A stretch of 64,000 bases of DNA from PALSA-612 sp964595575 (GTDB taxonomy: Bacteria; Actinomycetota; Thermoleophilia; Gaiellales; Gaiellaceae). Position numbers and translations under genes: made by a program. The notes under the pieces are model-generated. The model was not told the origin of the DNA and did not search any database. It saw nothing but the letters and a program-made list of their open reading frames with translations. Of this stretch, positions 14,723 to 23,052 are shown piece after piece. The stretch lies in assembly GCA_964595575.1 (NCBI GenBank), contig CAZQRA010000011.1, positions 1 to 64,000 of the forward strand, read 5' to 3'. How positions within the stretch are numbered: position 1 is the stretch's first letter; the number at the start of each line of letters is the position of its first letter.

Positions 14723-16802
14723 GGAGTGCCTCCTTCTGTGGTCGCAACGGGGGTGAGGGTGATCGAGCGCTCGAGCCACGCGCGCGCCTGCCCGTCGAAG
14801 GGCAGAAGCACCGCCAGCGCAAAGGCGGCCGGACGCGGGCTCGGCGCGAGCTGCGGCGGAAGCGGGAGGAGGTCGAGCCCGCGACGCCGCAGCTCGCGAT
14901 CGGCCATCGTGCGAGCGACGTCGACTCTTCCGGCGAGCAGGAGCGGCGTCAGCGTGGTCGTGCGCTTGAGCGCGGCGTCGGGCGACTCTTCACCTGTAGT
15001 AGTCGCCGCGGGCTGCGCGGCGAGCAGGATCCGGGCGACGTCGGCGCCGATCCCAACCTCCACTGGATCCTCGGCGGGAGNNNNNNNNNNNNNNNNNNNN
15101 NNNNNNNNNNNNNNNNNNCGACGCCGGCGAGGGCCGCGCAGAGGAGCGCGAGTCGTCGCTCGCCCTCGCGGCCGAGCGTGCCCGACAGGAGCATGGCGAC
15201 GTCCGAGAGCCGCGCCGAGCCTCTACGGGAGACGTTCTGCGGCTCGACTCTGCGCAGCGCGGTCAGGACGAGGTCGACGAGCGTCGCCAGCGGATCCGGG
15301 ACGCGCTCGAGATTGGGCGGCGTCCGCGCTGGGTCGAGGATGAACCGACCGTTGTCGTTGCGCTGCGGAAGCAGGCTCTCACGAAGGAGGCTCGCCCGCC
15401 CATCGAAGAAGCTGCCAACGAGCGACCGCGCGAGCCGGAAGACCGGCGATCCATCGTCCGCGTAGCGGAACCACTGGCTGGAGAGCCGGGGCGCCTCGAG
15501 AGGGCGATCGGGGTTCGTCGCTGTCCAGGCCGCCGGCCTTTGGAGGTCGGCGAGCGCCATGAGCACTTCCTGAGTACACGTCGCCTCGCTAGTGGAACTC
15601 GCGTCAGGACCCGCGGGACGGCGACCGAAGGCGGCGAGCGCGTTCTCGAGGCGTCGGCGAGCGATTGCGAGCGAGGGCGGCTCGCTGCCACCTCGGCGAG
15701 CCACTTCGCGCTCCACATGGCGCAGGAAGGGAACGATCTCGTCCAGCGCACAGCGCGCAGCGCGTTGCCCGAGCGCCCGGATTTCGCCCCGGCGCGTCGC
15801 GTAGCGGGCTGGCTTCTTGGGGTCTGGAGGGATCAGAGCAAACCGGACGAGCCGGTCAAAGCCCAGCCCCTGGGCGCCTCGCGCAGACTGGATGAGCGCG
15901 GCATCCAGCGTGTCGCGCGCAACGCCTCGGCGCAAGCGAAGGCGAACTGAGGGGAGCAGGTGAGCGAGCGTGCGTGCAGTACAGGGACGGGTCCAGAGAG
16001 GCGCGAGCGCTTCGAAGGTTCTCGGCGGATCCTCGCGTTGGTCTACGACGCCGCCCGGGCCCGTGCCGAGAGGGCGACTCTGAACGACGAGCGGGAAGGC
16101 AGCTTGGACACGCGCGCCGGGATCGGCGCGCTTCGCGGCTGTACCGCGGAAGAGCCGTAGGCCACGAAGCACGAGTACTACATCCCACACGAGCGTTCGT
16201 GCTTTCTGGCCTGCTGGCTTGACATCGGCCGAAGACGAGCCGGGACCAGCCGCGCGACCGGATTGGTATGCGCTCAGTATCTTCCTCTCGATCGTAAGGG
16301 CCCGAGCAGCTCGTCGCTCGGTCGCGCATCCGAGCACGAGAGTGAGTAGGGCCTGCCCTGCCGAGGCCCGGGATGCCTTACGCAACTTTGATAGAGCAAG
16401 TGCGTAGCCATCGGCGATCTCTCCCCTGCCGAAGCTGGCGCCTTCCCCGAGGAGGGGGTTGTTTTGTCGGCTGCCGTCAGCGAGCGCCAGGATGCTCGCG
16501 TCGAACCAGTCAAGCTCACCCTCAGCTGCCGTGTTGCGCAGCTCGATGAAATCGGGACTTCGCCCCACGGGTCGCCAAGGAGTGCTTAGGGGTGGGGGAT
16601 TCTCGCACACCCTGTCCACTACTTGCTTGACCACCCTTGTCAGCGTGGCCGGGGACGCAAGCCACAGAATCCCCTCGTCATCCCACCAGGCTCGAACCGA
16701 CGGCTCGACCTCTCCTGCCAGCAGAAAGAAGCCGACGCCGCGCAGGTAGCTGTCGAGGCTCTCAGCGCTGCAGCCGGGCAGGCGCTCCTTCATGAGCGTC
16801 AC
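14719..16802 (-). CDS. csx17: Type I-G large subunit Csx17 (Cas8u), interrupted by an assembly gap
   Basis: The Cas8-like large subunit of type I-G. The N-terminal part (16802 to 15119, about 561 residues) has the family's DSYLRGVGFFLLAG and VRAWWDDEGILWLAS opening and an NNPLLGEGASFGRGE motif. The C-terminal part (15080 to 14719, about 120 residues) ends WLERSITLTPV. They are in different frames only because of the run of N; a true gap length divisible by 3 would restore a protein of about 690-700 residues, normal for the family. The GTG start at 16802 has AGGAGGT 6 nt upstream and overlaps the cas3 stop as GTGA. The gene is annotated as intact but incompletely sequenced. Confidence 0.83.
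15081..15118. other. Assembly gap (38 N) inside csx17
   Basis: Thirty-eight unknown bases. Coding on the two sides joins only if the true number of bases is a multiple of three, so the printed length is not reliable. The sequence immediately right of the gap is strongly coding for csx17 and that on the left for its C-terminus. Confidence 0.97.
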
Positions 16803-19228
16803 GGGGAGACCTCCTGCTTCTCTCGGGCGCTTGCGCGCTGGTCGGCGGCCCTGAGCAGCGCTTCGAGGTAGGCGAGTCGGAAGGGCCCGAGGTTGTCCAC
16901 CAGGTCGAGGGCGCGCTCGATCCAGGTGGTCTCCTCGAGATCGCCCATCCGCAGCAGGGTGAGGTCGATCGGGCAGGCCGCGAATCGCTCGCCTGCGACC
17001 GTCACGCCCGGGAACTCGTCCCCCTCGCCCACGCCAAGGCAGACGAGGCGCGTCGGGGCGTGGTCGTCGGGGAGGACCCTGGGCGTCAGGCGGAACTTGC
17101 CGTGATGGGCGGCGACGAGGTAGGCGGGCAGGTCGAGCCTGCGGCTACGCGCGCCTCGCTCGAGCAGGAGGAGGGCAGACACAAGCTCGTGGCGGAAGGC
17201 GCGCTGAGGGCGCCATGGCTTCTGCTTCGGCGCCTTCGCGTAGACGACGCCGTCGCTCGGATCCTCGTCAGCCCAGATCGCAAGACGCCGCTGAAACTCA
17301 GGGTGCCCCTTGCCGGCGTCGTGGACGCGTGCCGCCAGCCGAAGCGCCTCCGCCCACCCTGGCTCGAGGTCGAGCTCTGCGAGGATCCGCTCGAGCTCCT
17401 CGACCACGTGCGCGGTGTGCTCCTCGAGCGAGATCCAGCGTCCGACCAGGGCCTCGGGATCCTCGGCATCGCTGTCGATCCCCGCCGACATTGCGGTCGT
17501 GACCGGCTCCGGCGTGTCCGACTTCCGTCCCGTCCACCCGACTTCCATGTGGTATCCGCCCGCCGAGGTTGGAAGGAGGAGGAGATCCCCGGGGACGAGG
17601 TCGTCGGCTGAACGAACCTGATCCCACCGCCGCCGCGCGTAGCTCCACCGCCACGGCGCAAGTTTGACGAGATCCCTCTTCTCCCAGATCGGTACAGGGC
17701 AGACCTCCTCCCGCTCGGGCAGCGGCTGCTCCGAGTCGTTCGGATCGCCCGTGAAGTCCCGCCAGGCGACGCCTACATCGAGGTCCTCTCCGATCCGGAT
17801 GAAGCGCCCCACGTCGGGGTCGTCACCGTCGAGTGTGGGATCGGTGTCGAACAGGTCGAGGAGGTCGGGGGCCCGCAGGAACAGGGCGAGAGGCCGCTTG
17901 CCGAGAAGCGCGGATGCCCCTTTTTCCTTGGCAAAGGCGGCGATCGCGTCGGGCGAGAACGACCCGCCCTCGAGCTCCAGCAGCGCTTGGCGTGCGCCCT
18001 GCAGCCGATTCACGTCATACGGCCTAGAGAGCTTCTCTGGGAGCGCCTCGCCCGGATCGAGCCACAGGAAGCGAGCCGGGGAGCTGCGCCGGGTGCCGGT
18101 GCGATTCAGCCTGCCCGCCCGCTGGACGATGCTCGGCCAGGGCGCGAGCTCGCTGACGAGCGCTCCCGCATCGAGGTCGACCCCTGCTTCGACGACCTGG
18201 GTCGACACGACGATGCGCCCGCCCTCGGGTGTCTCGGTACCGAGCCGCTCGACGAGAGCCTCCCGGTCGGCGGGTCGGAAGCGCGAGTGGAGAAGCAGCA
18301 GGTCGATATCCTCTCCTCGGCCGCCCAGCGTTCGCTCGAGCGCGCGGTAGAGATCCACCGCCCGGTCGACCGTGTTCGCGAGGGCGAGCGTGAGGCGCGG
18401 CGCATGGGAAACCTCTGCAAGCCGCTCGTGCTCCTCGAGGACGAGCTGTGCGACGGCCTTCGCGTCAGCGGGATCGACAAGAGCACGTACGAGCTCCTTG
18501 GGTGCGTCAAGCCTCTGCCCGAGGGGGCCGTTGCGGTCGCCGTCCTGAACCCCAACGAGCGCCGAGCCATCCGGCTCGGGATGGTCGACGGTGGCAAGCC
18601 AGGACGGCTCGAGCGTCGCCGACATCCAGACGGTGCGAGTGGGGTAGGCGACGTCGAAGCGCTTGCGGAACGCCTCGAGCTGGCAGCTGGTGGCGACGGC
18701 CGCGTCCATGAGCTGGACCTCGTCGAAGACCCAAAGGCAGTCGCTGTTGACGAGGCCGAAGTCGATCGGCCAGGCGGAGCGACGGCGGCCGAAGCCGCGG
18801 TTGAGGGCTCGGGAGAGGAGCATGTCGATGGTACCCACCAGCACCGCTTCGCGCTCTGGCTCGAGCGTCCAGGAGTCGTCGGCTGCCCCGCCCATCAGCG
18901 GGTAGACCCCGACGGTGTGGGGAAGACGGCCGGCGGAGGCAAGGCGCTCGAGCGCGGCGCGCACGCGGGCAAGCGTCTGCTCGACGAGCACGCGCATCGG
19001 CAGGGCGATCACCAGGCGGCGCGGGGTGCGGCGCCGCTCCTGGTCGTCCGGGTGGAAGAGCCGGCGCCAGAGCCAGTCGAGCAGGACCGCCTCGGTCTTG
19101 CCCGAGCCGGTGGGGGCGGCGATGACCTGGGCAGGAGTCTCCCTGGACGCGAGCAGGCGCTGCCAGTGGTACGGCTGGTGGAAGCCGGTGGCCTGGGTGA
19201 AGAGGTCGTCGAACGTCGTCTGGCTCAA
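16799..19228 (-). CDS. cas3: Type I-G Cas3 helicase-nuclease
   Basis: An 809-residue Cas3 with the I-G domain order, helicase first and HD nuclease last. The helicase has APTGSGKT (38-45), ALPMRVLVEQ, the Walker B variant DEVQ at 169-172 in place of the usual DExH, the MSATL motif III (202-206) and QRAGRLNRTG (motif VI). The HD nuclease shows His604 or His607 (EEHTAHV), His636-Asp637 (ARVHDAGKGH), His680 (FRHE) and His708-His709 (AAHHGK), so all metal ligands appear present. It unwinds and degrades DNA bound by Cascade. The start is a TTG at 19228 with AGGAG about 10 nt upstream. It is the first gene of the long leftward cas series, so the operon promoter should lie in 19229-19600. Confidence 0.92.
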   Translation of the reverse strand: MSQTTFDDLFTQATGFHQPYHWQRLLASRETPAQVIAAPTGSGKTEAVLLDWLWRRLFHPDDQERRRTPRRLVIALPMRVLVEQTLARVRAALERLASAGRLPHTVGVYPLMGGAADDSWTLEPEREAVLVGTIDMLLSRALNRGFGRRRSAWPIDFGLVNSDCLWVFDEVQLMDAAVATSCQLEAFRKRFDVAYPTRTVWMSATLEPSWLATVDHPEPDGSALVGVQDGDRNGPLGQRLDAPKELVRALVDPADAKAVAQLVLEEHERLAEVSHAPRLTLALANTVDRAVDLYRALERTLGGRGEDIDLLLLHSRFRPADREALVERLGTETPEGGRIVVSTQVVEAGVDLDAGALVSELAPWPSIVQRAGRLNRTGTRRSSPARFLWLDPGEALPEKLSRPYDVNRLQGARQALLELEGGSFSPDAIAAFAKEKGASALLGKRPLALFLRAPDLLDLFDTDPTLDGDDPDVGRFIRIGEDLDVGVAWRDFTGDPNDSEQPLPEREEVCPVPIWEKRDLVKLAPWRWSYARRRWDQVRSADDLVPGDLLLLPTSAGGYHMEVGWTGRKSDTPEPVTTAMSAGIDSDAEDPEALVGRWISLEEHTAHVVEELERILAELDLEPGWAEALRLAARVHDAGKGHPEFQRRLAIWADEDPSDGVVYAKAPKQKPWRPQRAFRHELVSALLLLERGARSRRLDLPAYLVAAHHGKFRLTPRVLPDDHAPTRLVCLGVGEGDEFPGVTVAGERFAACPIDLTLLRMGDLEETTWIERALDLVDNLGPFRLAYLEALLRAADQRASAREKQEVSP

Positions 19229-19603
19229 GCTGGCTCAGCTCCTGGCGCTCTATCGACGTTGCGGACGATGGCACATGTCGCTACAAGGCGACCGTCACGG
19301 GTTGCTACAGCGACCACGGTCGACGTCGGTATCGGGGAGCTTCGGGCGGGCCTCGGCCGCTTCATCGAGTTGGTGCGAGCGGGAGAGGAGATCGTCGTCA
19401 CCCCTTGTCTTCTCCGAGGTCGACGTCGGGAGGCGGCGCTCCCCTTGTCACCTCCGGTGACGATCCTTTCGGAGGCGCGCCTGAGAGCGGCTTCATACTT
19501 GTTCGTCGCCTCGCGTGGCCACGCCCACGGCGACGAGCTGCGAGCCGGAGGCCTGCGCTGCGGCCGGGTCGCCCCCACGCTGGGCCTTTGGGGAGGAGCG
19601 CAG
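19229..19603. promoter_or_regulatory. Intergenic region upstream of cas3, probable operon promoter
   Basis: A 375-nt stretch without an intact gene. It contains a 16-nt palindrome with 5-bp arms at 19277-19292 (GTCGC, 6-nt spacer, GCGAC), about 50 nt upstream of the cas3 start, and the remains of an antitoxin gene on the plus strand. CCCCTTGTC occurs twice (19400-19408 and 19441-19449). The promoter for the cas3-to-3846 series must lie here, but no clean -35/-10 pair is visible. Confidence 0.4.
19268..19400 (+). pseudogene. Truncated Phd/YefM-type antitoxin remnant
   Basis: The plus-strand frame from the ATG at 19268 reads, after some 20 poor residues, TTVDVGIGELRAGLGRFIEL followed by VRAGEEIVVT. 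This is the DNA-binding N-terminus of Phd/YefM antitoxins (usual form: VGVRELRARLSRYLERVRAGEEIVVTDRGRPVARL). Similarity stops abruptly after the VVT at about 19397, and the conserved DRGRPVARL that should follow is missing. No PIN or RelE-like toxin follows. It is a fragment from an earlier toxin-antitoxin gene, or its operator-containing start region retained upstream of cas3. Confidence 0.5.
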
Positions 19604-19828
19604 TCATCGGCGGGCAGGGGTCTCGTGATGGCCGTACGGGTTCGCGCGGCGGCGCTCGAGGACGCGCGCGAGGACGCCGGCGAGGCGGTAGCCGCCGAGG
19701 ACGGCGAGGACGGCGGCCACTCCGACCAGCACTCCGAGCGCGAAGATCAGAGCAGGGCGCTGGGCGACGAGGAGCCCGCCGAGGAGACCGGCGCCGAGCG
19801 AGTGGCCGTGGTGCCAGCGGCGGCTCAC
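19604..19828 (-). CDS. Small membrane protein coupled to the PLD-HerA gene
   Basis: A 74-residue protein with a hydrophobic stretch covering about residues 11-55 (GAGLLGGLLVAQRP, then ALIFALGVLVGVAAVLAVLG). This suggests one long or two short membrane helices with glycine-zipper spacing, and a basic tail ERRRANPYGHHETPARR. No family is recognised. The GTG start lies 1 nt after the stop of the PLD-HerA gene, with an AGGAGG about 11 nt upstream inside that gene, so it is probably translated by termination-reinitiation. Small membrane proteins coupled to nucleases and ATPases occur in defence operons; that role here is inference. Confidence 0.5.
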   Translation of the reverse strand: MSRRWHHGHSLGAGLLGGLLVAQRPALIFALGVLVGVAAVLAVLGGYRLAGVLARVLERRRANPYGHHETPARR

Positions 19829-19829
19829 T

Positions 19830-22001
19830 TCAGGCGTCGCCTCCTCGGCAGGCCGCCTCCACCGCCTCCCGCACCCGGGCGGCCAGCTCTGGGTCGGGGC
19901 AGTCCACATCGAGGACGTAGCCCGAGTCGACGGCGCGGAGGGCGATCTCGGCGTAGGGGCCGGAGAAGATGACCTCCTCCTCCACCTCCTGGACGAGGGG
20001 CGGCTGGGGCAGGGCGGACGCCACCGCCTGGGCCAGGTCGGCGAGCTTCGGCTTCGCCCAGCCCAGGTCGAGGCGGTGGCGAGGGGCGAACAGGGGCACG
20101 TCGCAGCGCACCGGCATGGCCACCATCTGGCCGGCGCAGATGCAGACCCCGGTCTCGAGCTGGGGAAGCTCGGCCAGGAACGACTCGCCGGCCGCCTCGA
20201 AGGACTCGCGCACGTACTGGAGGTCCTCCACGTTGGCCAGGCGGAAGACGAGCTGGCTTCCCATCTGGGCGAGGACGTCCTTGGCCACCCGGCTGGGACG
20301 CTGGGAGACGACGGCCAGCCCGAGGCCGAACTTGCGCCCCTCCACGGCCACCGTGGTGAGGGCGTCGAGGGAGCCATGGGCTCGGGCCTGGGCCATGAAC
20401 CCGGTGGTGCGCTCGGGGACGTAGTTGTGGGCCTCGTCCACGACCAGGAGGGCGGGCAGAAGGGGGCCTGCCTTGGCCTGGGCGAACAGGCGGCGGGCGA
20501 GGACGGCGCACTTCTTGGCCCGTACCTCGAAGGTGGCCGTCCCCCGCAGGTCGAGGACGTACAGCCCCGGCTCCTCCAGGCGGGGCTCCTCCCCGCTGCC
20601 CGCGCGGACGACCTGCGGCTCCTCCGCCCCCAGGCAGAAGCGCAAGGGATCGGCGCGCACGGCCTCGGCGATCTCCTGGACAGTGTCGTTGGTCGACTGG
20701 GCCAGGATCTCGGCCGCCTGGGCTGGGTCTCGGGTCTGGCGGGCGGCGGCCCGAAGCTCCTTCTTGATGGTCGGGGTCATGCGCTCGACGTCGAAGTGCT
20801 CCTTGACCATGTCCATGTCCAGGAGGTCGACCTTGTCGGGGATGGCCACGTCGATGGCCTGTCCCGGCAGGGCGCCCTCCAGGTACTCGCCGTGGGTGTC
20901 GACCACGAACAGCCGCAGCGGGCGAGCTTCGAGCAGGGCGTGGAGCAGATGCTTGACCGCGTTCGACTTGCCCGAGCCGGTCATGCCTAGCACGGCCAGG
21001 TGGGTGCTGAGGACGGCGTCGGAGCGGATCCACACGCCCACCTCGGGATGGTGCTGCATCCGGCCCAGACGGACGTCGCCGTCGCCCAACAGGGCTCGCA
21101 AGAGCGAGGCGGAGGGGGCCCGCACGTCCGATCCCGGGGAGATGGGCGAGGGCGTGGAGCGAAGCCCGCCCGGGGCTAGCTCGCGTAGCACCCGGGCGCG
21201 AGCGACGTGGAAGGCGCTCTCCGGGCGGAAGTAGGTCTTGGCGACCAGAAAGCCGTGGTCCTTGACCGGGTGGGAGAAGAGGGAAGGAAGGTCGGGCACG
21301 GTCACGCGGCGGGGAGGGGCGCTGCCCAGGCCCTGGGTGAGGAACATCTCCTCCGTCATCTGGGGGAAGGACTGGTTGTAGGCGGTCAGCTCCACGACCT
21401 CGGCCACCACCTCCCTCCCGGGCCGGTCGCTGGCGGCGACCAGCTGCCCGCAGGCCACGTCGCGGATGCAGACGAACCGGAACTCGCGCACGCTGGGGAA
21501 GTCCATGACCACCCCCACCAGGTCGGGCGCGATCTCCTCGGCGGCCTCCCAGATGGCCTGGAAGTGGGCGGCGGCCTCGGCCACGGCCGGCTCCTCCTCG
21601 AGCAGCACGCCGCCCTCCTCGTTGCGCCACTCCGGGCGCGACTCGTAGCCGTAGCCGCCGCGGCGGGTGAGGTTGCTGGAGCCGACGAGGGCCCGCTCCC
21701 CGTCGGCGATCACGAGCTTGGCATGGAGCCGGCGCGAGTAGCGGACGCGCACGCCTTCTGCCGCCAGGGCCTCGAGGGCGGCGAGGTCGGTGATGCGGAG
21801 ATCCTCCTCCTCGGCCACTCGGTAGACGAGGCGCACCACGAGCTCCCCGGTACGGATGCGAGGGAGCACCTCGCCCACGAGCTTCTGCAGGGGCAGGGTC
21901 TCGACCCAGGGAGAGGCGATGTCCAGCGTCCTCTTGGCCGAACGGGCAAGCGCCCGGGCCCGGCGGTCGATCTCGTCCTGGGTGACGTAGGTCGCAGGCA
22001 A
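19830..22001 (-). CDS. PLD nuclease-HerA helicase fusion, putative defence or DNA-processing enzyme
   Basis: A 723-residue fusion. Residues 1-150 are a phospholipase-D-family nuclease domain with one HKD motif (His93, Lys95, Asp100 in HAKLVIAD) followed by GSSNLTRRG (107-115), so a dimer would be needed for a full active site. Residues ~240-720 are a HerA/FtsK-type hexameric ATPase: Walker A GMTGSGKSN (339-347), FVVDTHGEY (365-373), Walker B VVDEAHNYVPE (520-530) and a VSQRPSRV sensor/arginine-finger region. HerA ATPases fused or paired with effector domains are common in anti-phage systems and also work in end resection with NurA. The only plausible start is a TTG at 22001. It lies in the same direction as, and upstream of, the cas operon. 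Confidence 0.85.
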   Translation of the reverse strand: MPATYVTQDEIDRRARALARSAKRTLDIASPWVETLPLQKLVGEVLPRIRTGELVVRLVYRVAEEEDLRITDLAALEALAAEGVRVRYSRRLHAKLVIADGERALVGSSNLTRRGGYGYESRPEWRNEEGGVLLEEEPAVAEAAAHFQAIWEAAEEIAPDLVGVVMDFPSVREFRFVCIRDVACGQLVAASDRPGREVVAEVVELTAYNQSFPQMTEEMFLTQGLGSAPPRRVTVPDLPSLFSHPVKDHGFLVAKTYFRPESAFHVARARVLRELAPGGLRSTPSPISPGSDVRAPSASLLRALLGDGDVRLGRMQHHPEVGVWIRSDAVLSTHLAVLGMTGSGKSNAVKHLLHALLEARPLRLFVVDTHGEYLEGALPGQAIDVAIPDKVDLLDMDMVKEHFDVERMTPTIKKELRAAARQTRDPAQAAEILAQSTNDTVQEIAEAVRADPLRFCLGAEEPQVVRAGSGEEPRLEEPGLYVLDLRGTATFEVRAKKCAVLARRLFAQAKAGPLLPALLVVDEAHNYVPERTTGFMAQARAHGSLDALTTVAVEGRKFGLGLAVVSQRPSRVAKDVLAQMGSQLVFRLANVEDLQYVRESFEAAGESFLAELPQLETGVCICAGQMVAMPVRCDVPLFAPRHRLDLGWAKPKLADLAQAVASALPQPPLVQEVEEEVIFSGPYAEIALRAVDSGYVLDVDCPDPELAARVREAVEAACRGGDA

Positions 22002-22063
22002 CGCGGCGGCAAGGATGTTCTACACCGTCTTTCCCCTCTTGTCACGCCGGCGGGACGAGTCTC

Positions 22064-22930
22064 TTACGCGGACCCCGAGGCTGCCCCCTCTCGCTTGTCG
22101 AAGTAGCGCCTTAACCCCAGGTACGACTGCCACAGGGGGGCCGCCTTCTCCCACACGTCGGAGTCGTCGCTCACCCGCTCGAGGAGGTCGCGGCGGGCGG
22201 CCAGCACGAACTCCTCCTCGCTCGAGCCGGCCCGCACCCACTCGGCCCAGCGGTGGAGCTCCTCACGCATCAAGGCCAGGTGGTCGCCCGGGTCGTCCAC
22301 GACGCCGAAGTGGGGGAGGGCGATGCGGGCCGGGGAGCGACGCTCGATCTCGTCCAGGGTCCTCTCCCACAGGTCGAGGTCGACGTCGGGAGGCGGCGCC
22401 ACCGGCAGCACGTGCCGTGTAGGGGCGATGCGGACGCCGGCGGCGTCGCCCGCGTAGAGCGTCCCCTCCTGGTCGAGGAAGCAGACGTGGTGGGAGGCAT
22501 GGCCGGGGCTGGGGAAGCAGTCGAGCCCGAGCACCCGCTCCCCCACCGCCCGCACGTTCGCCTCCGGCACCGGCAGCAGCTCCCCCCACAGGGGGTCGAA
22601 GGTCTCCCCGTACAGGCGGCGGGCGCTTCGCTCCAGGCGGGAGGGATCGACGAGGTGGGGGGCACCCACCGGGGACACGTGCACCTGCAGGTGCGGGTGC
22701 TCGCGCACGAGCACGCCCGCCGCGCCCGCGTGGTCGAGGTGGATGTGGGTGAGGAGCAGGTGGTGGACGTCGGTGAGCGTGAGCCCCCGCTCGGCCAGGC
22801 CGCGCCGAAGCTCGGGGATGGAGACGGCGGGGCCGCAGTCGACGAGGGCGGGGCCGTCGGCCGTCTCGATGAGGTAGACGCCGATGACCCGCTCCGTCGC
22901 CTGGTGGCGGAGGTCGATGGGGGCGAGCAC
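22064..22930 (-). CDS. MBL-fold metallo-hydrolase
   Basis: A 288-residue metallo-beta-lactamase-fold enzyme. The zinc-site motif THIHLDHAG follows an ETADGPALVDCG strand. Further ligands are the His in SPGHASHHV, Asp in YAGDAAG and His in LPHFGVVDD. The C-terminal ~80 residues are helical and acidic, as in the family that hydrolyses thioesters or lactones. The exact substrate cannot be read from sequence. The start is GTG at 22930; the gene stands alone between the PLD-HerA gene and the GGDEF-EAL gene. Confidence 0.85.
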   Translation of the reverse strand: MLAPIDLRHQATERVIGVYLIETADGPALVDCGPAVSIPELRRGLAERGLTLTDVHHLLLTHIHLDHAGAAGVLVREHPHLQVHVSPVGAPHLVDPSRLERSARRLYGETFDPLWGELLPVPEANVRAVGERVLGLDCFPSPGHASHHVCFLDQEGTLYAGDAAGVRIAPTRHVLPVAPPPDVDLDLWERTLDEIERRSPARIALPHFGVVDDPGDHLALMREELHRWAEWVRAGSSEEEFVLAARRDLLERVSDDSDVWEKAAPLWQSYLGLRRYFDKREGAASGSA

Positions 22931-23052
22931 GGGCCGATCTTACGCCGAGGGCGTGGTGCCGGGAAGTCGGCCGGCGAGCAGACGGAGGCCCCACACGCTC
23001 ACCGAGCGCGGGCGGCAGGCTGTCCCCCCAGCCCGACGGCTCGGTACGGGCC

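Noticed and set aside
19225..19578. A 117-residue minus-strand frame upstream of cas3
   Set aside because: Composition is shadow-like and it overlaps the opposite-strand antitoxin similarity, which is much more specific.
17987..19972. A 661-codon plus-strand frame opposite cas3
   Set aside because: It lies antisense to well-conserved Cas3 helicase and HD motifs and has no family pattern, apart from the short antitoxin fragment reported separately.
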